A stretch of 64,000 bases of DNA, taken from assembly GCA_017437065.1 (NCBI GenBank), contig JAFSBX010000039.1, forward strand, positions 1 to 64,000. The letters are read 5' to 3'. The notes beneath the pieces were generated by a model that worked only from the letters and a program-made list of their open reading frames with translations, was not told the origin of the DNA and ran no database searches. The DNA is from Lachnospiraceae bacterium (GTDB taxonomy: Bacteria > Bacillota > Clostridia > Lachnospirales > Lachnospiraceae). Numbering within the stretch: position 1 is the stretch's first letter; each line of letters begins with the position of its first letter. Shown here one piece after another: positions 26,103 through 36,100 of the stretch. The position numbers and the translations under genes were made by a program.

Positions 26103-28705
26103 TAAATTCTCTCTCCTTTCAAAGCCAGGTAAAATGGTTCGTATAAAGTCTTTGCAACCAAGGGATTATGGCTATGCTCCATCAAATTTTCCAAATATTT
26201 TTCTAACTCTTTTAGTGTATCAAATTTTCCATCCTCAGAAGCATTAAATGCACCATCAACCCAATAAATTGTCGGATATTTTTCTTTCAAGTTACTTCCC
26301 AGCCTGCAAAGACGTCCAAATACCTGTTCAATCACAACAAATAATGATGCGATGGCATCTATTCTCATTTCTTCCGGCAAATCCGACAAGCTGCCCTTTG
26401 TACCATTTAACTTAGCATATCTGTCAAATGCCTCTTTTCTCATTTGATCCATTACGTCAATTCTATTTCTGTAATTTATTTCCGTATAATGATTCATAAT
26501 ATACCCATTTACTTTTTGAACATGAACATTGTAATCGCTCGGATCTACCATCGGCCTAACCAGAAACATCACCGTATCAAACCATGCATTACCAGATATA
26601 TCCACAATATTATATCCTCTTTCGATAACACAAGCTGGTGCTATTAAAATTCCTTCCTTAAAGCTCGTGATATCACGCCTTTGTAATGCATTATCAAAAT
26701 TATTCCCCTCCAATTCTCCGCTATCGGACTTTAAATACCATACTTCACAATCCATTTCATGTTTTCTCAATATTTTTTCCACAGCCTTATATGCCACTTT
26801 GCACTGCTCATAACTATTCACAATCAGAAGAAGTTTTTCATCCCGTTTTACGCACTTAATAATCTTCTTCTCATTCTCCTCTATCAGAGCTTTTAAATAT
26901 TGATTTTTCAATTCTGGTTTTGCTCCGGAAACGCATGTAGAACTCTTTAAATTCACTATTTTAGTATTAGCGATATAATCCCTTTTTGCTTGTTCTGCTT
27001 CAATCACATAATCCACCCGATCTCCTATGTGATATCTTTCAGATCCAGGCATATATCCAGTTCCTGACATTAATAATACATTTGCCCCTATAGCATTTCC
27101 ATTACTATCCAGCAAAAGATATGGCATTCTTAACGCCAACGCTCGTCCCAAGGCAAACTGTTTTTTTATATACATTTCATCATCTCTGACTTCAATTGCA
27201 AGAGTATTACCCACTGGAGCATTAGGCATAAATTTTTGTTGTGTACGTAGATTTCTATTCAATATTTCTCTAAGTTCAATCGGAACATCTGACATACCTT
27301 CTACCAATCCTGAAAGTTCTCTATACAACTGTTCAAAAGCGATTACTTTCAATATAAATAATAATTTCTTTAAGATACCTGCATTCAATTCTTCAAACTG
27401 AGCTTTAATTTCATTAATTTTTGCTTCGATTTTTTCAGGGTCATCTTCTGCCTCATTCCCAATAATTTCGGAAATTTTTTGTATCATATATGGAACTGAT
27501 AATTCCCCTGTCTCAGCCATATTTAGCAATTCAACTTCTCTAATATTGCCCTTTTTAATTGACTGCGGCTTTAACAATCCATAAAATGCATTCCAAATAA
27601 TTAACGGAATAACACCTGTCGTTTTTGAATTTGGATCCAATTTATTAAGTAATGACATCGCAGAGAAACTCTTTAAATCACTTTCGCTCCAACCAGTCCT
27701 GTAGGCACTTATTTCAGAGCTAATGGATATCATCAGATACTCAAACTTATCCAGCTTTAATATAAATTCCTGCTCATCTTTATTACTCTCTCTTTTATTT
27801 TTCAGACCACTGTTTTTATACTCAAAACGATAATCACTATTTTGGGTCAAATAATCATTTACTGCCAACATCGGTGCAAACACATTATCCAAAGAGCATA
27901 CTACGCTATCAACCTCATCCATAATAACAAGATCAAAATTTGCAATCGCATATTGTAAAAAGTTTTCCTTTTCAACACCAAACGTACAGTAGCATAATCC
28001 CTCCAATGTAGTAATAACAATATCTGCACTCTTTATTTTTCTATCATTCAAAGTTCTTGGGCATACATCAAAATATTGACACACAAATGTCTTTTTGGAA
28101 GCACTATTCATCGCGTTTTTTAAAGTTACGCAAGGTTCTTGCCCATACTTAATAACTTCAGTACTTTCATCAATAACAGCGTTTAGTAAACACGTTTGCT
28201 GCAAAGTTTCCGAAATATACTTTGGTAAATAATCCATGCCTCTCATTTGATTATCGATATGTCTTCCTCTTCCATAATTTCCAATTAATGTACACACCTC
28301 ATAATCTAATTTTCGTAGTAACTCTGCCTTTTTTATCACTGCATCTACAGTTGAAAGTACCATAACCACCCTATATCCTTTATCCATAATAGAAACACTT
28401 AAGGCATCCGCAAATGTAGATTTTCCTGCAGCAACTTGGCCAGCCATGTTTACCACACCGTCGATTTTGTACTCTTGTGCTTTGATTTTTTTACCAGTTG
28501 AAACCTCATAAATATTTTCTTCCAAGGTCTTTCTTCTATAATTTGTTCCTTCTATCGCATCTAATTTATCTGCAGCCTTCATTATTTCTTCCATTGTGGC
28601 TACTATTGTACCAGTTTTCCTACGCTTCTCTTCAAAGGTCTCATTCTTTATCTTCAGCTGCTCATATCTTATGCGCACATCATTCCCCGTGCTGGTTCTA
28701 ACCAA
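26102..28705 (-). CDS. pPIWI-RE-associated superfamily 2 helicase, main part
   Basis: 867 residues from a weak TTG at 28705. Walker A-like GQVAAGKSTFADAL is near residue 92, and NFDLVIMDEVDSVV gives the DExD box. ILIAPACVIERGYNIVDISG and VIEQVFGRLCRLGSN correspond to the C-terminal helicase motifs. It resembles the DinG-type helicases of pPIWI-RE loci. The frame continues upstream without a shift through KEKANSKDTYLVRTS to a TGA that is also the stop of the 139-residue gene. The two were probably one ~1007-residue protein cut by a nonsense codon (TGG to TGA would restore it). No good ribosome site precedes the TTG. Confidence 0.8.
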   Translation of the reverse strand: MVRTSTGNDVRIRYEQLKIKNETFEEKRRKTGTIVATMEEIMKAADKLDAIEGTNYRRKTLEENIYEVSTGKKIKAQEYKIDGVVNMAGQVAAGKSTFADALSVSIMDKGYRVVMVLSTVDAVIKKAELLRKLDYEVCTLIGNYGRGRHIDNQMRGMDYLPKYISETLQQTCLLNAVIDESTEVIKYGQEPCVTLKNAMNSASKKTFVCQYFDVCPRTLNDRKIKSADIVITTLEGLCYCTFGVEKENFLQYAIANFDLVIMDEVDSVVCSLDNVFAPMLAVNDYLTQNSDYRFEYKNSGLKNKRESNKDEQEFILKLDKFEYLMISISSEISAYRTGWSESDLKSFSAMSLLNKLDPNSKTTGVIPLIIWNAFYGLLKPQSIKKGNIREVELLNMAETGELSVPYMIQKISEIIGNEAEDDPEKIEAKINEIKAQFEELNAGILKKLLFILKVIAFEQLYRELSGLVEGMSDVPIELREILNRNLRTQQKFMPNAPVGNTLAIEVRDDEMYIKKQFALGRALALRMPYLLLDSNGNAIGANVLLMSGTGYMPGSERYHIGDRVDYVIEAEQAKRDYIANTKIVNLKSSTCVSGAKPELKNQYLKALIEENEKKIIKCVKRDEKLLLIVNSYEQCKVAYKAVEKILRKHEMDCEVWYLKSDSGELEGNNFDNALQRRDITSFKEGILIAPACVIERGYNIVDISGNAWFDTVMFLVRPMVDPSDYNVHVQKVNGYIMNHYTEINYRNRIDVMDQMRKEAFDRYAKLNGTKGSLSDLPEEMRIDAIASLFVVIEQVFGRLCRLGSNLKEKYPTIYWVDGAFNASEDGKFDTLKELEKYLENLMEHSHNPLVAKTLYEPFYLALKGERI

Positions 28706-28735
28706 ATATGTATCTTTAGAATTTGCTTTCTCTTT

Positions 28736-29155
28736 TCAAATTTTTCTGTTTTTTTCCAACCCACTTAAAAGCGCATCATAATCCGCGATTCTATTCTCAT
28801 ATACTATTGGCTTGTCTGGATTTCTCTTCAAAGTTTTCCCTTCAACGATATACATAGCATATGCTCGATTGCTCGAAATTTCATATTCCTTAATCGCATC
28901 ATGATAAACCTTCGCATGGCTCATAGTTTTTAGAATAATTTTGGCATTAGCAATCAAATAATTTTCATTGTTAAAACACTTCTCATATATAACATCCCCG
29001 CGCGAAAGCAAAGTATATAGCTTATCTGCATTGTTTAACATACCAATCTTTTCTGCAAGTCGAAATAAAATTTCCAACTCTATAAACTTTATTGAATCAA
29101 GAGTGAGTTCCATATTCTGTTCCACAATTTCTTTAATATCCTTTATATCTCTCAT
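28736..29155 (-). CDS. pPIWI_RE_Z-like N-terminal helicase segment, cut by UGA
   Basis: 139 residues (MRDIKDIKEIVEQNMELTLDS...), mainly helical, ending DYDALLSGLEKNRKI at TGA. It has the position and size of the Z domain that normally precedes the helicase in pPIWI-RE systems. The helicase reading frame lies in the same phase immediately after the TGA. The ATG overlaps the REase gene stop (TAATG), so translation is coupled. Either the helicase is broken, or UGA is read through or followed by restart. An independent small accessory gene is the alternative. Confidence 0.65.
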   Translation of the reverse strand: MRDIKDIKEIVEQNMELTLDSIKFIELEILFRLAEKIGMLNNADKLYTLLSRGDVIYEKCFNNENYLIANAKIILKTMSHAKVYHDAIKEYEISSNRAYAMYIVEGKTLKRNPDKPIVYENRIADYDALLSGLEKNRKI

Positions 29156-30282
29156 TATTTCACCCCAATCAGCTTTTTTAATTCTTTAACCCTAAGACAT
29201 TGCACTTTTCCCACACAATTCGTATGGTCATTTACCTGGTTCATATATATTTTGCTTTTGTCATCAGGTACAACATAAATAAATTCCGTCCCTTCAAGAA
29301 ATTCTCTTTTATCATTTATAATCCAGTGCGGATTCTCAACATCCTTAGCATCAACTAATAAAATGCGTCCACTGTTCATTTGTACTTTGAAATCCCAAGT
29401 ATCATATATTCCTTCATGTTTACCAGGCCAAAGTTCATATTGTTCCACAGTTCCTATTTCCTTACCTGTTTCTAATATCTTCTTTATTGTTTGTTCCAAT
29501 TGCCCCGGATAATATATATTTCGTGCCACAATATCATTCATTACCCAGCCTGGACCATGCATTTCAATCTCTATCTTTTTATCAAGTTGTGCATTACACT
29601 TTTGAGAAACACAGGAAAATACTCCAATTTTATTTTCACGCAATACCATTCCACAACGTTTACAACGATATAAACTTGTTCTTGTATTCTTTACATAACA
29701 CATTCTAAACAATTCTGGATATGCTTTTATCAGTTTTGCCTGCTCTTCACTTTGCGAAATCGCATTTTCCGGAATATATACATTCTCTCCACATTCCAAA
29801 AAATGTCTGTTTTTTACATAATCACCTTTACAGAGTTCTTCATAAATAAGTTGTCCGTTATATTCACTTATTTGGTCAATCTCATCTTTTGACGCATGCA
29901 ATTTTCTTTCTCCCAGCATAATATATCCTTCTTCGGTTATAATAACTTTTCCATTTCCTATACCCTCAAGAAGTGCTTCGATATCATAATAATTTGTTTC
30001 CTCCATAACCGCATGTCTATATTTTTCCGGCAAATCATCAATAATTTCTGCAAGCGGAAGTTCAAACATCTTAAACATTTGATACTCTGTTTGAGGTAAA
30101 ATTGGTTCACCGTCCTTGTACAATTCGTATTTCAAATTTAGAAACGCACCTATTCCACATGCTTTTGCCAATGCTGCTACAAATCTTGTCTGTACATTTT
30201 CCTCAGACATTTTTTGTCTTCTGTATACACCCAGAAAACCATAATCCATCATTTTACTGAAGTTTTCTACAAATTCTTTCAT
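29155..30282 (-). CDS. pPIWI-RE-associated REase (pPIWI_RE_Y-like)
   Basis: 375 residues. A zinc-ribbon-like section CKRCGMVLRENKIGVFSCVSQKCN lies near residues 205-228. The C-terminal part carries YDTWDFKVQMNSG followed by RILLVDAKDVENPH, a D...D-x-K restriction-endonuclease core (WDFK and VDAK). The family is the third gene of pPIWI-RE modules and is thought to cut DNA located by the PIWI protein. It is the first gene of the operon, starting with GGGAGATGTAG before ATG. A terminator-like stem lies in its leader. Intact. Confidence 0.8.
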   Translation of the reverse strand: MKEFVENFSKMMDYGFLGVYRRQKMSEENVQTRFVAALAKACGIGAFLNLKYELYKDGEPILPQTEYQMFKMFELPLAEIIDDLPEKYRHAVMEETNYYDIEALLEGIGNGKVIITEEGYIMLGERKLHASKDEIDQISEYNGQLIYEELCKGDYVKNRHFLECGENVYIPENAISQSEEQAKLIKAYPELFRMCYVKNTRTSLYRCKRCGMVLRENKIGVFSCVSQKCNAQLDKKIEIEMHGPGWVMNDIVARNIYYPGQLEQTIKKILETGKEIGTVEQYELWPGKHEGIYDTWDFKVQMNSGRILLVDAKDVENPHWIINDKREFLEGTEFIYVVPDDKSKIYMNQVNDHTNCVGKVQCLRVKELKKLIGVK

Positions 30283-30308
30283 CTACATCTCCCTTTCAAA
30301 AACAAAAA

Positions 30309-30337
30309 AAGTTCTATGTATCGAAAAAATACATAGA
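30309..30337 (-). terminator. Perfect 11-bp stem terminator upstream of the pPIWI operon
   Basis: GTTCTATGTAT (30309-30319) pairs with ATACATAGAAC (30327-30337). On the minus strand it ends in TTTTTTTG. It insulates the pPIWI genes from read-through from the restriction genes, or attenuates them. Confidence 0.8.
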
Positions 30338-30433
30338 ACGTAATATCGTAAAAAATTAGCCCCAAAAAGCTAATAAGTTATAATATGACCACCAACTACG
30401 CGCTGATATAATTTTCTCGAATACATCTTCATT

Positions 30434-30652
30434 CTAACGCACTTGGTATTTATTGTCAAATATTTCTTTTAATAAAATTTCAATTTCAATTCCAATTTTC
30501 TTCTTGGTTAAAATCTTCGTCTTCTGTTGCAAAAGTCCTTCTGCTTCCATATGAACAAGTATATCCTGCATTGAAATCTGATGCAGCTCATCTGTGTACT
30601 TTGTCAGGATTTTATATAATGCTAATACTCTATTTTTACTGTAATCAGTCAT
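30434..30652 (-). pseudogene. N-terminal remnant resembling a WYL-type regulator
   Basis: 72 residues, MTDYSKNRVLALYKILTKYTDELHQISMQDILVHMEAEGLL. This resembles the winged-helix start of WYL-domain regulators, which often control defence genes. The expected recognition helix and the WYL domain are missing or garbled after residue 50, and the frame stops. It may be the stump of the former regulator of this island. A short intact HTH protein is possible. Confidence 0.45.
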
Positions 30653-30931
30653 AGTCGACTCCTACTTATTTCTTCTTTTCCTGGATCTTCATCACTCCAT
30701 CATAATATGCCCTCATTCTTTGATCTAAAAATCTATTATCAGTTCTATCTAAACTTGCAAACCATTCATTAATGTTAGATGAAGTAATAGAATTAATTCT
30801 TAATATTCTGGCAATATCAGATGCAGATACAATTAATATTGGATGACCATCTTCCATTACCTCTCTATAAGCCTGTTCATGTACATAACTCGTAGTAATC
30901 AATACTCCAAACTGCCTATATCTAATCCTAG

Positions 30932-32141
30932 GGAAACACTGATTAATTCGAGTATTTCCAGTTAATATATGATAAAATGTAAGTATCAAATAAAAGGTGG
31001 TACGCCTATGAATCAAATGACACTTACAGATATGGAATATTCCAATCGTAAAAAGAAAACCAAACGAGAAGAGTTTCTCGATGCTATGGATGAAATAATT
31101 CCATGGTCTTACTGGGTAGAAATAATCCGCCCATACTATTTCAACAATAACCGCGGTCGCAAGCCTATTGGAATAGAAACAATGCTCCGCATGTATCTTA
31201 TGCAGGTCTGGTTCAATTTGTCAGACGAGGGAATCGAGGATTCTATCTACGACAGTTATGCCATGCGCACGTTTATGCACATAGATTTTAATGAACAACA
31301 GGTACCTGATGCTACAACGCTGCTCAAGTTTCGCCATATGCTTGAAAGGAACAAGATTGGCGAGAAGATTTTCGCAGATGTAAACAACCGTCTCGACAAA
31401 GCTGGTCTTATCATGCACGGTGGTACCGTCGTTGATACAAGTCTGATTGCAGCACCAAAGTCTACTAAAAACAAGACCGGTGAACGTGATCCGGAAATGC
31501 ACCAGACGAAAAAAGGAAATGAATGGTACTTCGGAATGAAGGTCCACGCCGGTGCTGATGCCGGTAGCGGTTATGTGCATTCACTAACAGGTACTTCTGC
31601 AAACATGCATGATGTATCTGAAACATCAAAACTAATACGAAAAGATGACCATGTAGTATATGGTGATTCAGGTTATCTTGGTGCTCCTATGCGGGACGAA
31701 ATCAAAAAAGATGAAGTGTTATCCAAGATAGAATTTCGAATCAATAAACGTCCATCCAGCCTTAAAACTGCTGATGATTTTCAGGGTATTAACTGGGACA
31801 AAAAGATGGAACATGATAAGTCAGCAATTCGTTGTAAAGTAGAACACCATTTCTCATAGTCAAAAGGCAGATGGGATATGCGAAAGTTGTATATCGTGGA
31901 ATCGAAAAGAATATGAACCGGTTCCACATACTGTTTGCCAGTGCCAACCTTATTATGTGTAGCAGAGCTGGCCGAACCCGGGATTTTCTAGGGTGCAGGG
32001 CGTAAGTGCGCCCAATTTTAAAGAAATTCGCCCCAAAAAGGGTTATAACCTGGAAATATCCATTGATATTCCCAATGGTTTTCTAAAAAACTTGACAAAA
32101 CGGGATAATACTGTGAATAAATCTAATTAATCAGTGTTTCC
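30932..32141 (+). mobile_element. IS5-family insertion sequence with CTAG target duplication
   Basis: Terminal inverted repeats GGAAACACTGATTAATT at 30932 and its complement ending at 32141, flanked by CTAG at 30928-30931 and 32142-32145. CTAG fits the YTAR target rule of the IS5 group. Length 1210 bp, one transposase gene on the plus strand, opposite to its surroundings. The clean ends and duplication suggest a recent insertion. Confidence 0.92.
31008..32005 (+). pseudogene. IS5-family transposase, frameshifted near the third catalytic residue
   Basis: The start MNQMTLTDMEYSNRKKKTKR has AAGGTGG upstream. DDE residues lie in VVDTSLIAAP, YGDSGYLGAP and CKVEHHF. After HHF the frame shifts: the main frame stops at TAG 31857-31859, while LIVKRQMGYAKVVYRGIEKN...LGCRA continues in the neighbouring frame to TAA at 32003-32005. 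Restoring one T in CATTTCTC would join them. No standard slippery heptamer is seen, so a mutation is likelier than programmed frameshifting. The element is then non-autonomous. Confidence 0.85.
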
Positions 32142-33153
32142 CTAGATATAAGACTTGACATTTCACGTACTCCTACAGAATGACTTTCTGCATAACATTT
32201 AGCTTCCATAGCGCAATCAATTCTCAATGGATAATTTGCTTTACTAATCCCACCAATAACATAATATCCTAGCGCGTCCCTTCCACCATCTCGCCACGGC
32301 TTTGTAAGTGTAAAATCTTGAAATCGCTCATCCATTTTTTCTAAGATATTCTTTGCACAATTTTCAAAGCCATATGGATTTTCATGATAGTGTTTTCTAA
32401 TTTTATCCAAGCAAATACTTCCCTCATTATCACTCTGCAATTGTTCATATTTCGAAGGGATTTTAGGTATTTTTTTTGCAATTAATGGCACTATTCCATT
32501 TCTTCCCTGAGCAATAAAACGCTTCCACACATCCGGTGCATACTGCAAGCTTTCGTCATGATGATAAATGAGCGCATCTAACCACTTTCTACTAATAGGA
32601 GTCACCGTCTCTAAAACCGTAAAATATGCCTCATAATTTTGAAAACGTTTGTCATCCATTGTTCTCCAAAAAGCCACTAAATCCTTATCCGGAGATATCT
32701 TAGGATTGCCCGGAGCAGCCAATCCCAAGAATTGTACATCCCATCCTTGTCCACCTTTTTTAAATATTAGAAAAGGTGGAATATCCTTAATAGATCCATC
32801 TCTACTATTCAAACAATCAAATACAAATTCCCTTTTCGAGGCGTATCAAGTATTGTCTTCCCGGGAGTCCGATTATCTCCGTAATACCGAAAAATACCTG
32901 TTTCTTCATCCAAATAGTCTGGCCAAGCAAGCTCCTGCATAGAAGTATACAACACTACATACGCCGGTAATCCACTCCCATCTTTTCTCATTACTTTTCT
33001 AAAACCGCCAGAGTTACTGCAATTAGGAAGTAATTTAGAAAGCACCTCTGATGCTTTACCACTAACCTTTCCACCTCTATATACAGTATCAACTATTAAA
33101 TCAGCTCTTTGCAATTCATCAAATGATACTTCCATAACTCCCTCCTGCACTCG

Positions 33154-36100
33154 CTATAAACTATTTCTAATAACAGAATAAGCATATGGCATAGAATTTA
33201 CGATTATTTTATCAGAAATCGGAATTGCTCCGTTAGGTATCATCCTGTCATCAGCCTTCCACATTGCAGGGTGTACATATATTTCTGATTTTTCTCGTCC
33301 CTTTACACCATAGATTTTATTATTCTCAAAAACAATGTCAAAACCTGCCTCTTCCAAACTTGCCATCTCTTTTATTCCTTTGATAAGTGCCACTTGCCTA
33401 TCATAAGAGATTGGATCTGCAGTTTTTTTATTTTTACTCCAATCAAGTAACTGTTTAGCTAAATGCCTATCAAGTAAATTTTGCACTCTCTGATTCCAGT
33501 AGTGTTTTAAGCAATCATGACAAGCAGTTTCACAATGCTTCTTACATTCCAAGACCTTGTATGTTTCTTCCAATAAGTCTGAAATACGCCCCGCAAGCAT
33601 TGAACTATAACCAGCTCCACTCGACAGACTATCAAAAAGGAAAATATCTACACACACTTTATCCGGCGCATACCTTAATCGATATCCACCTTTCAAATCA
33701 TTGAATTCGACATCCAATAATTGGCCGGCAGCAAGAACCATTGCCTCTGAAAGCGTTTGTGCGGCACCTTTTATCCACAAAGCATCTGGTCTTGTATTAA
33801 CCTTTTTAGGATCTAAGCTTATTTCAATCAAAATCATATCTGTCAAAAAACTATGACCCAAAAATGCATTTGTAATACTACTGTCAGGATGAGTACAACG
33901 AATTCTCACTCTCGGATGCCTGTATGGCGGTCGTATTTTCTGAAGCCCAAATCTGTCATCTCCCGGAACAGCAGCTCCACAATCTTCGCATACCGTAAAT
34001 CCCATTCCCTCAGGTCCTTGATTAAGTATTGTAAGTGGCTGGTCAGTCAAACGCCCATACCTTACCAATGCATAATCACTCGATTGTTTCATTTCACTAT
34101 CTTTTATCGGTGATGCATAGCTCGGCAATTCAGCATATGACATCTCTGCTTCTGCCTCAGCTTCTCGTATACTGCTTCCATCTATCGGAGCAAATCCCCA
34201 AGGTTTAATAACATGTTGATACTTTATACTTTCCTGTAAACAGAACGGACATGTCTTGCCTGGATCTTCATATCCGACCCAATTACAAGCCGTATTTTCA
34301 CAATAAAACAATGACTTATAATACTCTTTACTCTCAAAATATTTTCTTGCCGGATGCTCTTTATCTTCGTCCTTAAATTTTGAATGGAAATTATAAATAC
34401 CGCCTGACTTGTATGTCTTCTTATTTACCACAATCAACCGTCCTGGTGCATATTCGCTGATTGCCATATCCAGAGCTCTGTCTGGTTCTTGTTCAACTTT
34501 ACTTCCTTTGCTATCTTCAATGCTAAAACCGACAACATTTCTCGGGAATGAATAAGTCGGGAATATACCTTCTTCCAGAAAGACATCCAATAATTTCTTT
34601 TCATTGTCATTTGAGTCATAGTAATCATCTTTAAAAGCATCTACCTTTTCTGATAACACTTTCACTGCGACTATGAATTCCTGTTTCTGCCCATCTATAA
34701 ATTCCCGTTTTGATTTCGGAACCAAAGATTTAATTTCATTGTCAGTAAATCTTTTTGCTTGTACAAAAGCAAAAAATTTATCTCGATACAGATTAAAAAA
34801 TTCAATGATTCCTACTGTATTTGCTGCAGTACCATATTTATCAAGAAATTCCGACACATAAATAACATTCAGATGTCGATATATCAGTTTTTGATTATCG
34901 GTATCTATCGACGGATGACGTGGTTCCCCTGCTATTATTTTTTGTGGATTATTAAAGTAATAACTATCATGCGGTCCATTATCTGTGTATGTAATAATTG
35001 TTGATATTGCAGAACCTCTTCTTCCCGCACGTCCAGCTCTCTGTTGATAATTCTCACGCATAGGAGGAATATTTCTCAATCCCACAGCAGTTAATGAACC
35101 TATATCAATACCAACCTCCATCGTGGTCGTACAACTAAGGACGTCAACTGGTCCCTTATCATCTATATAGACATTCTGGAACCTTAACTCATACTCTTCT
35201 GTAGTAGACCACATATCAATCCGTTGATCCTTGTGGGAAAGCTGTGCAGTATGTTCTTCCGTATTTATCCTAGTCATAAGTGCATCTTTCTTTCCTGCAA
35301 CAGCATCAAGAATAGGCTGTCTCCAAAACTCCAATCCTTCAAACTCATTTTTTGTCATAATTTCCGGCGTTCCTTCACAACACCAGACGCACTTATCCCA
35401 AAGAGTATATGGAAACACACGACCACAAGCAGGACATTTATACCAAGTACGTTCAGAATCAAAATTTAAAGTGATAACTTGTGGATTCAAGAACAATCTA
35501 TCATTTTCTTCCTTACCTTTTTGCATAAACTTACACAAACCCTTGTAAATTAATTTCTGCTTATCCTGCTCTATTCCATTTGCTTTTAATAGTTTTTCGA
35601 AACGTGTAGGAAGTTTCCCATCAATTTCAATACCAAAACGAGGAATATTGGTGAGACTTCTTCTAACATTTCTATTTATATCGTAGTCATATGCATAACT
35701 ATCTGTCAAAATTTCAGCACACCATGCCGCAAATAACCCAAAGAACTGTTCTTCACTAATCCCGGTCTCATCTCTGTCAAGATCATCCAAAACCTCATCC
35801 AGCAAAGTTCCATCACATGGTTCTATCCAACACAGACCTAAATCAGTAAAAGACCTGAAATTACTACACAATATCTTAAGCAAATATCTTGAATACAGCT
35901 CTGGTACTGTTGCAAATCGCTGCTTCTTCAAATCCTCATAATTGATTTTTCGATTTCTTCTTCCACCTCTCTGTGCCTGTCTATTAATAACATCCTTCAT
36001 CTCTTGAAGATGGTCATGCAAGTCCTTTTCATCCTCACCATAAAAGAATCTTAACTTATTATCCAAAGCCACTTTCAAGAACGCAACATATAATAAATTC

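Larger units (their letters stand above)
30666..33150 (-). pseudogene. AspBHI-like modification-dependent REase, broken by frameshift and IS
   Basis: The N-terminal part (33150 to ~32815) has VYRGGKVSGKASEVLSKLLPN...GGFRK and WPDYLDEETGIFRYYGDNRTPGKTI, the SRA-like AspBHI_N domain. A single-base indel near 32815 shifts the frame (TPRKGN then EFVFDCLNSRDG). The Mrr-like catalytic region follows: WRDGGRDALGYY...CAMEAKCY...VGVREMSSLISR. It is interrupted at 32145 by an IS5-type element and resumes at 30927 with IRYRQFGVLITTSYVHEQAY to 30666. Removing the IS with one CTAG copy restores the frame. AspBHI-type enzymes cut near 5-methylcytosine. It lies 4 bases after the helicase gene, so it was an operon member. 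Confidence 0.85.

Noticed and set aside
31008..32005. Programmed frameshift in the IS5 transposase
   Set aside because: The change occurs at CAC CAT TTC TCA without a standard slippery heptamer or a clear downstream stimulator; a one-base loss is simpler.
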